Below are positions 1 to 12,794 of a stretch of 64,000 nt of DNA, piece by piece; the stretch's first letter is position 1; every line of letters starts with the position of its first letter. Both the position numbers and the translations under genes were made by a program. Origin of the DNA: Lycocorax pyrrhopterus obiensis (lineage: Eukaryota > Chordata > Aves > Passeriformes > Paradisaeidae); assembly GCA_014706295.1 (NCBI GenBank), contig JACSVZ010000007.1, forward strand, positions 3,791,699 through 3,855,698, given 5' to 3'. A model generated the notes under the pieces. It worked only from the letters and a program-made list of their open reading frames with translations. It was not told where the DNA came from and searched no databases.

Positions 1-3000
1 CCTTGTTTTACAAACGGGAAATTGAGATATTAAACGTACATCACAAATTTAGAAGTAAGCAGCTGGCTGACAAATCTTTCCTCCGATGATTCCTGTCTTG
101 TTAGCTTTTTTGTAAGTCTCCCAAGAGTTTCTTTAGCTGCGCCATGTGATATTTCACTACTGCTGTTTTCTGCTCTTGCAGCAAAACCTACTATTTCATC
201 GTAAACAAATAGTGTTAACACTTGTGATGCTTAATGTTTTGTCAGTTTGCTCAGCAAGTGTGAAGAAAATGCAAACACTTTCAAGCCTTTTTTCATGCTG
301 TCAGACTGCACTAAGTTGAGGAGATCTCCCAAATGGATGGTATTGTATGCTGCATTTAGATCATTTGCTAAAAAATTAAGAGTTGACACTCACGCGATTC
401 TTAAAACTGGCAGTACCTGGTTATTAAAACGTTTTTTTTCTACATAGAACAATCAAAAATTTTTATTCAAAAAGATTATAGGTTGTGGGCATATTTTTTA
501 GCTGTGACAGACTTGCTTCCCAGAATGGCTTGCCTTACTTTCATTTCTGTGAATGGCTTCCTAGGTATTCCTATGCATAATTTCAATACCCATGCTTTGT
601 ATTATATTTTGATATGCAAATCTGCACATTATCTACCCAATTAGATATGCTTTTCAAAACCTTAATTTTTCATAAATATTTATATTTTTCATCACTTCAT
701 ATAATTAGTCCTTTGGCATGAGAGGAATGAAAACTATATGTGAATGACATGCTTTGCAAAATATGGGTTTTCTTTTCTCTTCCATTGGTTCTATTCATAC
801 ATCAATCTTAAAAGATGAAAAAGGTGGTTGTGTTACATAAGTCATTAATAACAGATATATTATCCAATTGCAATAACTTATACTACCTTTAACAAATGTG
901 GGTAGCCTTGGAAAAAGCTGATAAACACAATTTGTACTATGCACAATGACACAATTTTAGGGGTTTAAGGGCTCAAAGAAGTAATCCTGAAGTTTACGGT
1001 CCCCTTGATTTCAAAAGTTGTTTGAGGTGCATTAAAACATTGAAAACATAAAGTTAAATGTATTTAACAGATATCTAGTGCTTTTTGACAAGGCCTGTGA
1101 TGATCATGTTGGCCTCTAGCTGCTGATCTAGAAGGTTACGTGTTTCCGTAGATCATAATCTCCAAACCCCATGCAGCTGTCTCAGATACTCCATTGCATC
1201 TCAAATGGCAAGAGATGCTTCTTTTTAAGCAACTGAATTAAGCCAGTAACAATGACCGCAGCTGTAATCTTCTAATTAATTTAAAGCTGTAAATGAGATG
1301 CAAGGTGCCATGTTGCTCTATATGGTATGAGAGACAAAAGAAATTCTCCACCTGTGAACGGCTGCGTGTAGTTTGGGCCTTGGGGGGGTGTGTGTGGTGG
1401 TGTTTGTTCTTTTTTAAAAGTCTGTTTGTTTGGGTATTTTGCAATTTAGAGGCTCGGTTTTGATACCTTTCCTCATTTCCTATACTTTTATACTGTTGGG
1501 TTAGTCTGTTAAGTGAAGGAGGTCACTAAAAAGGTTTTACAAGAGAAAAAACAAAAAAAATGAATGCACTGGCAAACGTAATTTCTTGTCTCATACTGGA
1601 CTTATGGTTTGTTTGGGTTTTTTTCTGCTTCAAGATAATTTTTAAACAGACTTGAACAACCCTTTACATAACATTGTCAGTTTGAACCAGATTTATTTGT
1701 CCAATGAAGGGTGTTTTATCAGAACATTCATTACCCATTTTGAACATAGTGGAGTCAAGGATCAGAAAGCAATTTTCCTTCTTTCCTGTTCTCAAAACCA
1801 TGATTTTTTTTAGTGAGGTTAAGCAGTGCTTTTTCAAATTCCCTGTGCTTGATGTGTCATCTATCGATGAGTCAAGCCTGTTATGCTGGAACTCTGAATA
1901 CAAGAATTGTCCCTCACTTTGAAAACTTTTAAAAGGAATGCTTTATTTTTTCTATAGGTAAATTTGAAATAAGTTTTCTTTTTATTCGCAGGTGTCATGG
2001 CCATACCCATTGATACAAGGTGCTTGTATACGGGCTCTTCAGGTGTTCATGTTTGCACCATGACTGCATTGCCTAACCACCTCTTTTTTGAAGCACTAAA
2101 GCTACTACATCAACATGACCAGACTGGAATTTCTTTGCATTTTTAGAAACATCTGCTCTACATATCACTGTGTAATATATCTATATATTTACTGTAAAAG
2201 AAATTAAGGTGTCACTTTGCTGCCAAAAATTTAAGCATGTGCAGGACAGTGCTATTTTTGACACACTGCAGATGGAGTGCTTTAAAAAGGAGAGTTTAGC
2301 CTTTGCAGCCACATATAATGGATATATACCCATCCTCCAGATAAAAACAACTCTATGGAGTGAATGTTTAGTCTGCCTTTTTGCTTTACACTGAATTTTA
2401 TTTGTAACAGCTGCTTTCTAGTTCACATGAAAGTACTATTGATAATTGAGGGAAGAGCTTTGCATCTAAAACATGAATCATGTTTTTCTTACTGACCAGT
2501 TTAGCCCCTTCTGTAAAATAAGAGAGTTTGAATTCACAGCTCCAAATTCCCAGGATAACACTCTCATGAAGCAATGATAGGCTGACTGGGGTATCCCTTA
2601 AGACTCTTGCTACGAAACTTTGCCAGTATGTAGAACAACATATAATATTCACAGGGAGAGACACAAAAAGCAGGAGTGAGACCCTACACAGCGGTTACAA
2701 CACATAGCTACAGCATTTGTAATTTCAAAAGACTCTTGCATCCTTTACCTTGCTTGGAGCATAAAAGCACAGTGAAGAATACTGGAAAGCTTGTGGAAAA
2801 TATTCAAGGATTGGCATGCATCAGGAGACTCTGGTGGAATAGAAGCGCAGGAGGGGAAGATTTGTCAGTCTCCCAGGATACCCATTTCATCACTACAGAA
2901 CAGACAGTGGTCAAAATGAGGTATTTTCGGTTTTGCCTGATCCATCTCTTGATTTCTCAACCTCTACCCCTTCTCAGTGAACATTCTTTGCTGGACATTT

Positions 3001-6000
3001 TTGTTTTTGGAGTGGCCCAGTTGCAAAAGGAACTGAAGGTCCCATTTAAATTTATGTTATTACTTTAAATTAGACTGTTAAACTAAATTATCACTTAAAA
3101 GAACACATCTGTTTTGCATCATCTAAAAAGTTGAATTTATTCAAGAGATGGTCAAAAATATCTAAAAAATAAGTAATAAAATCAAATTTTCAGAATATGT
3201 ACATAACCATCACTGCAATGTATGTTACAGTAAGTAACTAAATATCTCAATGACTGTTATTTGGAGGGGAATTTGTAAGAAGGAAAGGGTGATATCCCAG
3301 CATGGATATTCTTCTGTGCTCTTTCACTTTCAAAGCTATATGTAAGAGCCAAGATCAATCTAGTTTTAAACATTCTTTTCCTGAAAGCCCTTTCTGGTCT
3401 GTCCAGGTTCACGTGTTGTGTCCCGTACGGAGAAAATAAGAGTGAAGAGTGAGGGTCTATTAGTGTCTCAGCACAGGTTAGAACAACCCTTCTGGGGAGA
3501 GTCTCTGCCCAATCCCTTTTACTGTGCTTTGGTTCATACTGGGATCTCACTGACCACCAAGGGGATTTTGTCTGGAGGAGACACTGCAGGAGCTCTCCAT
3601 CCACACTCTGCTGCGGAGGGGCAGGCAGCAGCCCGTGGGACTAGACTAGAGCTACTCTGACAAACAACCATTCCATGCCAATGTAATGGGGGTATCAGGT
3701 CCTCAGCACCAGGCATTTCACTCTGCAGACCCATTCCCGTTTCTCCGCGCGCTAAGGCAGAGGCAGCTTGACTGCCTGCCAACGGCATGTGAGGCACCAT
3801 GACAAGCATTTCCTGCATATGCTCATTCTGTGTGCTTCTCTCACAAAGTCAGGCAGAGAGCTTGCTGCTAAATAGCACAAGACATTCTCTTTCTTTGGTG
3901 CCTGAGCAATCTGTCTCTGTGGTCTTCCCAGCCTTTATGAGCCCAGGGATTTGGAAAATAAAAATATCAGCTAAACCCAACTAAATCATACTGTACAGAA
4001 TAAAGCAGAGACAGCTCTGGCTGGCCCTTATTATTCAAAACCAGAGTACTCTGCTTATACCACTGATAATGTACAAAAATAAATGCTTCTCACAACTGAC
4101 AATTTTTCACTTTCATTTTTCTCCCAATAAATAATATTGAGTTTGTGTAGATGCTTTTTAAGATGAAGAAGAACGAAGCAAAATTAAATGGTATTGAACA
4201 TCAAAACCACTTTAGCTAAGCAGCAGGATGTTTAGATCTTTGCTGAAAGCTTATCTGAACTACTGGAAGCTCCTTGACTCTGCAAAATCATGCAAAACAT
4301 TTTAAAGCAGGTCAAATATCAGACACTTCGGCTGCCAGGAATTTCCCATCAGCAAAAAGGGGAGGAAAGAAGCTCTTCCATCATCTCAGAATGTAGGAAA
4401 GGCTAGTGCTACAGTCACGTGACAAGCTAGGGGGATTGGGTATGGTTTTATCTAAATTTTCCTTCTAAGAATTTAATTATATATCATTATTTTTTAATAT
4501 AAATAGATTTTGGTCTTTTTAAGAAAGACCTGTGTCTAGACTCAAAAGTATTCTGCAAATGCAGGGCCATGCATGCTTCTGAAAATCCTTATGGGCAATT
4601 ATGTGTATAGAATATTTAATTGCATGTGCACATATGGATTATTTCCACCACTTGCAGGGACACATCCCTAAGTGTTTGCACAAACAATCATAATATTTAG
4701 ACATAATTTATTAGCTGGACAATTATACAAATTATGTATTTGTATTTTAAATGAGTCTCATATTTTTATCACATTCTGTGTAATATTTGATCAACTCATT
4801 AAGAAACATGAGAATTAAAATTCAGGAGTGTCTGGATGCATGCCTGTTACACTTAATTAGTGATTGCTGGAAAAAGGATCTGAGAATTATCATACTGCAT
4901 AATGACAGAGATCTACACAGCAATAAAAATACTCTGCACAGTATTTTAATAAGATTCACTGCCTTTGGTAAACTTAAACAGGTGAAGTAAAATGCAGCAT
5001 TTTGCATTATGTGAGGGTTTAATTTCAGAGTTTCATTTATAAATGTTGCAAGTCATTTAAAGAAAGGAGTAATTGTCATAGTAGAAAGGTGTAATATTAC
5101 AGATTTTTTACAGCCATGTTGTAATGGCTTCAGTGTATACTAAATATTTAAACACATATAACATATATTAAAAAATTGACAGAGCAGCAGAAGATAGAAG
5201 ATAAAAACACTGCACTTTTGGTATAAAGATTTCAGATACAATACAGAGCATCAAAGCAGACTAACTGAGTAAGTGTGAATCATCCTACTAAGATGCTGAG
5301 AATGTTCAAAGGGTTAAGGATGGCAAATCACATTTTGTTGCTATGTGCAGCAAGGATAAAGATCTCCTGGAACCCCCTTTAATAGGTGAAAGGTGGTCTG
5401 AGCCAAAACGCACACACTGACGTCCAACCCTTCCCCAGAGAATCAATGATGTTTTTTGTGTGTGATCAATGTAATATTCCACAGCTAAATTTAGGGACTC
5501 TGCATCCTATGAAAATTACACCTATGTCTAATTAACAATAAAAAATTGTGGTTATCTACAGGTTTAATTATTTAATCTACAAGGTTTTGATTAACTTAAT
5601 CCTTTTAGTAAGAACAAAAGAGTATATGGGGGAAAAAAAAAAGCATTTCTAATGTTGTTTACTCAGAAGGAATTCTGTAATTTTCCCTAGTCAGCTTGCA
5701 AGATTACACCATCTTTGCTGTTAACTCCCCTAACCCAAGCAACATACAGTGTGAGACAGACTGCTAATAGTTTTCACTGTCTCAGTGTATTACTTGGTTA
5801 AATCATAAACTATGTCTACAAAGCTTCTCCTTTTTAGTTTGGCATTTTTACAGACTTTTATCAATAGATCATAAGATTCAGTGTTTGATTTTGATGTGTT
5901 AGAGGTAAGCTGAAAATTTAAAACCAGATGCCTTTGGCCACAGCAATTTGTTGGAGGCATATTTTACTAAGCAAATGAATCTTTACACCAAGGTTCACTC

Positions 6001-6693
6001 TCTTTTCAGTACAGGTACTGCATTCTGCATATTTACAAGTCATGGGGTGACACATGTTGTTCCACCAAAGTCAGAGGGAGTTTTGTCTGATATCAGTGGG
6101 GCCAGATTTCACTTTTAATAATTCGTGTGACGTGCATGCTGGAGTATCTGCAGCAATGCTGTGGGTGGGTATTGTGCAAAGGATGAAACAAGAAAGAGAC
6201 ACTTTCATCACAGAAACTCTTCCAGGAGCCATTACCACTGCAAGCCCTCTTTTCTCCAAGCACTCTGAAGATGCTTGTTTATATGCTATTGCTCTGCCTC
6301 AAAGTGTATGACAAAAATCATTTAAATGAAGATTTAAAGGAAGAAAGAGTCTTGAGCCTAAAGGAATAAGAGTTCAGTTCTGAGTTCTGACACTAGGCCA
6401 CTTTAAAATCATAAGCAAACCCATATGGCTTAATTTAGAAACATTAATAAGAGAAATTAGCACATGAGGAGATTTCTGAGAATCTTGCAATTCATATCAA
6501 ACTGAAAAAAACCCCATAAAAGTGTACTTTTGGTAACACACTTTGAACTCTTCCAGGTATTTTTCCCCATAAACTTATTTCCCATGTGTGAAATGAAAAA
6601 ATGAAGACACACATTAAAAATAAATATTTAAATATCAGCCGTTGTTCTTATTATCACAAATGTAATTGCACATTCAAATATTTTAAGGGTGGG
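1..6693. other. Unique AT-rich noncoding DNA, no gene recognised
   Basis: This stretch is AT-rich with few CpGs and is interrupted by stop codons in all frames. The longest open frame (130 codons, 2676-3068, plus) shows no recognisable domain. At 3257-3818 several short ORFs overlap on both strands, which fits slightly higher GC rather than a gene. No transposon termini, tRNA-like structure or splice-site series with a shared reading frame was seen. The part at 4680-5060 looks like candidate conserved noncoding DNA (entered separately). Introns or UTRs of an unseen gene cannot be excluded. Confidence 0.6.
4680..5060. promoter_or_regulatory. Candidate conserved noncoding element (speculative)
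   Basis: The segment is rich in TAAT/ATTA homeodomain-type cores (for example ttaattag near 4854 and several taatat and attat strings) and in octamer-like strings. It lacks repeats, homopolymer tracts and microsatellites. This texture resembles vertebrate developmental enhancers, but base composition alone is weak evidence and no conservation could be measured. It could equally be neutral AT-rich DNA. Confidence 0.15.
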
Positions 6694-6756
6694 GTCAGAC
6701 CTGAATGATCTCCAGAAGTCCCTTCCAACCACAGCCATTCTGTGATTCAGTGATTC
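6694..6756 (+). repeat. CR1 LINE 3'-tail fragment
   Basis: This is a very short 5'-truncated CR1 copy. It carries the characteristic CR1 3' end: a 'tgatctccagaagtcccttccaacc' type motif (6707-6730) followed by the terminal octamer repeats attctgtg (6737-6744) and attcagtg (6745-6752), then a partial third unit. CR1 is the dominant avian non-LTR retrotransposon. It inserts by target-primed reverse transcription, so most copies keep only the 3' end. There is no coding capacity. Only the upstream boundary is uncertain, by about 10 bp. Confidence 0.9.
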
Positions 6757-7122
6757 TCTAATATTTAATCTATTTCTGTAGAAATTACCTTATCAAGTAG
6801 AAGTTCATTAGGGATAAATGTCATATAATGTAGGGATTATGTTAAGCTTACATTCAAATGCATTTTTGTAGGAAGAAGCCGACGCTAGCAAATAGAAGAC
6901 ATTTTCAAGAACCAATTAAACCTATATGTAGGAAAATCAAAAGTTTTTCCAAAACCTGAAGAATGGTTCTATTTGTATGATTCCAGGGTGCCCTCGTGAC
7001 TCAGGCAGAGAATTCAGGACTTCTTCCCCAAAGAGAGAACTTTGTAGTACTATCATTAAACCAACGAGAAAAATATATTGGTCAATAAAAATGATGTTTC
7101 CAGTTTTCATTTATTGGCAAGT

Positions 7123-7296
7123 AAGCAACACATGGGCAACTTAGCTAGAAAGTTATTTCATCATTTCAGTTACTTGTTCCAAATAAATGCAAAATTTTGA
7201 CCCATGATTTAAGCAACACATGGGCAACTTAGCTAGAAAGTTATTTCATCATTTCAGTTACTCGTTCCAAATAAATGCAAAATTTTGACCCATGAT
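7123..7296. repeat. 88-bp tandem duplication, two near-identical copies
   Basis: Copy 1 occupies 7123-7210 and copy 2 occupies 7211-7296, in head-to-tail contact. Both begin aagcaacacatgggcaac and run through ttttgacccatgat. By eye they differ by a single substitution (acttgttcc in copy 1, actcgttcc in copy 2). Near-identity between direct neighbours implies a recent duplication, perhaps polymorphic, or an assembly artefact. The unit does not resemble a transposon end. Confidence 0.95.
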
Positions 7297-10200
7297 GAGA
7301 ACAGCCTACACATAGATTCACAGACACAGGAAGTATTGCAGCTCTTTAGTGATACTTTTAGATTTCTAGTGCTAGAAATGCCTTCTGATTTATCTAAAAT
7401 TATAAGCCAAGTTGTGATACCATCATCCCTCAGCACAATAGATACAATACAGACTTCTTCAGCTGTTCCATGCTCTCCTTTACCTACTGTGTTTTTTATT
7501 AAAGACAGAGTTTTTGTAAATGTTTATATTATCACAAAAATATGGTTCTTGTGATCTTATGAGGTAAGTGCAAAGAATAAAAAATTGAAAACATTTTTCC
7601 TATTGCAGTGGACACATAAACAAATCAAATGTCTTCTTAAACCACTCATCTCAGCTTGTCTAAAGAAGGCAAGAGGCGACAGAGGTTGATTGCAATCCTG
7701 TCTAATACCTGCTGATAAATGTGAGGACTCATTGTCACTAGCATTCTCCACCATCTCCACTCACAGACAGGACCCAGAACCAACATTTCTCTATAAATAA
7801 AGTTTCAGGGCCACTTTACAACCACATGACCTTCTAGTAGAAAAAAAGAGGAGTCATTCACATATTCCCCCTCATACAGTTAGATAAAAAGAAGAATTCT
7901 GGTTTGTTCCATGGAGAAAGAATATTCAAAAGAACATTCACGGAACTCAGTTCATCCTTCCTGTCTGTAGAGTGTTTTCAATTAAATATTAAAACAAACT
8001 GTAGTGACTGAAAGGCAAAGGAGCCTCACTGTTTAGAAGGAATAAACACTGTTAATGCCATTACTTCCAAGAGGTTACTGGTTGTTATGAAATCTTGATT
8101 AATCACACAGTAAAATAAAGAAGACATTCAATTGAACATGCTTGGGTTATTTAAGTCATGTAACTTATCTGTGCACAAAATAGGACACAGCTGAATTTTA
8201 GCAGTGCTCAGGTATGTCTAACTGGGAATGCCAGCCACTCCACTGCAATTTTACTTATTTAAGTGATGTATCCTATCGGTGATAGGCAAGAAGACCAAGA
8301 AAATGACCCAAACTCAATTCTCCAAAACTCCAAAACCATTAAAAATATACTAAAAATCTTGACCGACTTGTTATAATCCCAGATCATGATCTAGGGAAGT
8401 TAGATAATTCTCTATATCTAACAGAGTTAATATGATGGAAAGAATGAAGACCAAAGGGACAAATGGAAAACTAATTTGGGAGAAATTCAAACATTTGAGG
8501 AACTAACGGGCTCAGGTCCCTTCCAAGAAAAGAAGAAGGGTGTGTGTGGTAGACTGACCAGAACACGTACAATTGAAACACTGGAAGACAGCACTTTCAT
8601 TTGATAATTTGCTGGAAGTTTCTAGCTGGCAGTATTTGAGCTTTATTTAATCTTCTCTTAACTGTGCTTCTTGCTATACACAATGCTAAAGGCTGACCTA
8701 ATGAAAGCAAAATTAAGTAAACTACAAATCTTGTGTGCAATTTTTTTCAGGTGTTTACTCATTCAATGCCCCCGCAGGCCCAAATGCTAGCTCATTATTC
8801 CCAATTGTACTCCATTTCAAATCAGTGACACAGACACATGGAAATGTTACTTGAACTATCCAGAACCTGGTTTTGAAGCAAATTATTCTTCCATATGTTC
8901 AATATCTTTAGAAGAAAATAGTCCAGGCAGGCCTATGTATTTATGTTTAACATTTCTGAAACAATTTTGAATCCAACTGAAGTAACAGGTGACTGCATTA
9001 AAAGAAGAAAAAACCCGAACACTTCAGCAGCTATTTTTCAGATGAGTTGGTTGTGCATGTTCCTGACAAAGACTAGGCAGATTTCAGGGTATGTATTATG
9101 TCTGTACAGTGAACAAGGCTGTTGTCCATTGAGAGAATGCTTTATCTGAAGCAAATAGGAATATGTGGGATGAAAACTGAAATTGTTGCAACGTGGAAAA
9201 CTGAAGGACAGAACAGGTAGGTAACTTCCAAGGTTACATGGAACAAGTTTCTGGTGAAGGAGGAAGACTATTTCAGTCACTGAACCGCAGGCAGTAAGGA
9301 AAATGTCTGTCCATGTAGTATAAGGAAATATTTGGTTTGCCCTTACAGGTCATTTTTTTGGTCTCTGCAGTGCTGTGGGCTCACTGCTCTGCCCTGGGCT
9401 TCCACACTGCTAATGGGAAAAATCAGTTATGAAAATAGGCCGGCTGTTGGAACACGACCAACAACACTTCCACTCTTTTCACAGGTGATACAATCCACTC
9501 TTCCTTTTCTTAGATTAGTTTTTCTAAATGCATTCCTTTCCCCTTTAATAGATTAAATAGAAAGCTACAAAAGTCTTGCATAAACAGTACTTTCAAACAG
9601 TCACAGTCATGTCACTTTCATTTTTCCCCTCAAGACGAATTCTTTCCCAAGTGTGCATAAACTTTCTAGAAGATGGACTTCAGACTTGCTTTTAGGATCT
9701 CTGAAGAGACCGGTGAAGAGATACTTTTGAATATCAGAGAAGCTTAGTCACCTGATTAAAAGTATCCAGGAAAATGTCATTAGTTGAACTGTTTCCTGAC
9801 CCTGAGTTGAAATTAATGTGTCCATTGAAGCAACTTCAGTTACAGCAACTTCACAGCACCTATGTGAATGTCTGATGCATCTTTCCTTCAATATTCCCAG
9901 AACTCTTCTATCCTACCTCAACAACTCCTTCTCTGAAAGACTGAATGGCAGAAGGACTTCTGTGGAACATTCTTGGCCGTGGGGTCACAATGAGTTTGGC
10001 CCTGTACCTGCGTCACACTGCTAACACAAAAAACCACTGTTAGTGACCAAAATGTCATTTGTGGCTTGCAGTGTAGAAGTGCAATTCTGTGTTAGCAGTA
10101 CACAATTGCTTGTTCCTGGCTTCATTACCTGTTGATGCTAACAAAATATGGATTTAGTAGTGTATGACAGTACTGCCCTTGATGTCTAAGGCTTTCCTGT

Positions 10201-11760
10201 AAATAAATTAAATGAAATGCAAATAGAAAAAACCCCCAAGCCTAAACCAGTTTGCGAAAGACTGTTTGTTCTGTTCGTACTTTTGTCACTGCAGGCAACC
10301 AGAGTGTGAAGCAGGTAAGAAGTCAAGCAAGCTCTTGACGTCAGTTATTCCTCATTTGGAACAATTTTAAACAATCTTTGACTTATGTTCATATACTGAT
10401 CATTGATTAAGCCCCAGGGATGTTTCCTCCAGTGTTTCTTCACCTTTATTACTATAAACAACGTAGTACTTTTCCAAACCACTTAGTCTCAGACTCTGTG
10501 CACAGGCTATTAATAAATGCACCCTTATATGTTTTTTTCTCATTAATACCTAGATGACAGCTGATATTCTGACAATCTCTGGGTCTCTGAAGCACTCATC
10601 ATAATCAGCAATAAGTCATGTTTATTCCTTAGTTCCACTCAAACATTAGAATTTATGCACAAAGAATAAATCATTCCTCTAACAGAATGATCAGTTTTTG
10701 TATTTCTCCATCTAGTTACACATTACTCACTTGGCATTTTCAGTTAAATGAATGCGTTCACTTAAAATAAATAGTAAGGAAAAAGCAATAGCAGAAACAG
10801 AGGTTTAATAGTCAAATAGCATGCATATAACCACCACTAAGGGACTCCTGATGTTATAAGAACCCACTGATGCCTGCTTTCATGCACACAGCACACACAG
10901 TGGTTTTAGTCAGAGATCGTTTCTCTCAGTGTCTTTTATTAAAAACAGAGGAAGGCTCCAATTCACAGATTTATGAGCTGTGACTTAGCATTTCAGCTGT
11001 TTTCAGTAAATATTGCATGTGTCTACCTGGATTTCACGTTTCTTCATAGCAGGGAACCCAGTAATACAGACTGCTCAAGCTTTGTTTTCAGCCTTTCTCC
11101 AAACCATTTGCAAAAGCCACTGCAGTGTCTTGCTACTGCCTCTTGAAAGCCTTAACTTGCCTAATGACAATGGTTTTTCAGAGCAGAGTCATTGAAATAA
11201 GTGCTGCATCTAAACAGATGAAGTCTGAAATCTTTCTCAGAGGAGCTGTGGACGCTGCAACTACTGAGCACACAGCCTGGCAGGTCAGCTATGGATTGCA
11301 CACGGGATGTGTTGCACTGTCTGCTGGAGCTGAGCTTGGAGGTGGCACTTTGGCAAAGATGAAAGACCAATACAACGACCCGCCACTCCAAGAAGAGCTG
11401 TTAACAGGAAAATTATTCCTCTCCTTCCCATCTCTGGTTGTGATCAGGAATGGTTCTTCTTTCAGGCTAGCACTACTCTAGGGAGTGGTAGAGCAGAGAT
11501 GCTTGGCTTCTGAGGGAAGGTGGAAAAGATAGTATTCCCAAAGTTGGAGGTAGAAGAAAGGGAGAAGGTCTGAAATAATGGGTTTGCAAAAGTACAGGCG
11601 AGTTGGTTTTGATGCCTTAGGTTTTAACTTTCATATTTTTCAAATCCTGTACTGCCTGGTGTGTAACTCTGAAGTTTCTTGTAGCCTGTTCACTTCTGCT
11701 CTCTCATGCTGGTTAGACATAACAAAGCCTCTCCAGGCCTGCTCTCCAAGGACACCTAGA
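7297..11760. other. Unique noncoding DNA, nothing recognised
   Basis: This is AT-rich single-copy-looking sequence. The longest ORF (118 codons, 11125-11481, plus) overlaps a minus-strand ORF at 11161-11391 and has no recognisable domain. No CR1 octamer tails, LTR termini with target duplications, or tRNA-like folds were noticed. The final 100 bp or so could include the undetermined 5' edge of the LTR that follows. Confidence 0.55.
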
Positions 11761-12045
11761 CTGTCCTAGGCCCAAAAAGTATAAACCAAAGATCCTCTAA
11801 GGGGGGGGTAAGCTGAGGGGAATTACATCATTAAACTGAAGCTTTAATTGGAGAATTAACCCTGATATGCAAATGAACCAAACTTATAAAAGTGTGAAGA
11901 ACTCGTGACCTGTCGTCCATCTTGGGGTCCATCTTGGCAGTGGCCTCTGGCTCCCCAGGGGTACCTTTGAAGGCCTTTCAAATAAATACCTACCTTATTC
12001 CCTTACTCCTGTCTAGTCTCTGTTTCTAGGAGGCCTCTTAACGCA
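11761..12045 (+). mobile_element. Solo LTR, ERV1 (gammaretrovirus-like) type, approximate ends
   Basis: The segment has an LTR promoter and terminator layout. A TATA box (ttataaaa, 11884-11891) lies in a context 'atgcaaatgaaccaaacttataaaagtg...gaactcgtgacc'. It is followed by U3/R-type sequence and a polyadenylation signal aataaa (11981-11986), then a pyrimidine-rich U5 ending near '...ttaacgca' at about 12045. The context resembles avian ERV1 LTRs as I remember them. No internal retroviral region follows, so it is a solo LTR. The 5' end is placed at tgtcctaggccc, but no convincing target-site duplication was found, so either end could shift by tens of bases. Confidence 0.65.
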
Positions 12046-12794
12046 TCAGTTTAACCCCTCTGTTTGCAAGCTGCTAGGCTATCAACCTCATTCTTCTGAT
12101 TTCCAATCTCTTGCCATTCTTCACAGAAAACATGCAATGTTGGGTTGGGCTTTTTTTTCTGCCTGATTATAAATTTGGTGCATCTTCAACTGAGAATGGC
12201 CCAGCAGAATAAATTAATAATGAAAATCGGTTTGATTGGATCAAATGCCATTTCCATCCACAGAAAAAAGCCCCATTTGAATACTCTATTTTATGATTAT
12301 GTGAAAATAATTCCCATTTTTTAAATTCAGCTATTTATTCATGGCCTACCAGGAGCATCAATGGAGAGCAGTTCAATGCAGATTAGTGAGAGCACAACTA
12401 CAGGTTAGCATGGGAGTTACATATTTCTGTAGTCAGGTCATACAGTAACATCATCCATCTATTATGGATGGCCAGCTAGGCCTGAACCTTTCAACAGGAT
12501 CATGAAGCACAATGATGTTTATATTCATTCATTTACTGCTATTGTTTCTTGCCTTTCTCAGACGTGTTCTAAACTGTGACAAGAAGGAAAGTCTTTAAGT
12601 TTCTTCACACATCTTTTTCTGTCTAAAAGGTGTTGAAGTAACTACCGCTAGCATGGTTCAGGACAAGCATTTTTGTGTACATGGTGCAACAATTGTTGCT
12701 TGTCCTGAATATTGACTTCACAGTACAATGGCCTTTTAATTTTTTTCCCTTTCTATTGGATATTTGGAAATACTCGGAAAACAAAAATTATCAT
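12046..12794. other. Unique noncoding spacer between two LTRs
   Basis: About 750 bp of AT-rich sequence without recognisable coding or repeat structure separates the ERV1-like LTR from the ERVL-like LTR. It is not retroviral internal sequence: no gag-, pol- or env-like reading frame is visible and the flanking LTRs belong to different families. Confidence 0.55.

Noticed and set aside
2676..3068. 130-codon plus-strand ORF as a possible gene
   Set aside because: No recognisable domain, no splice or promoter context, and the length is within chance for 64 kb of DNA.
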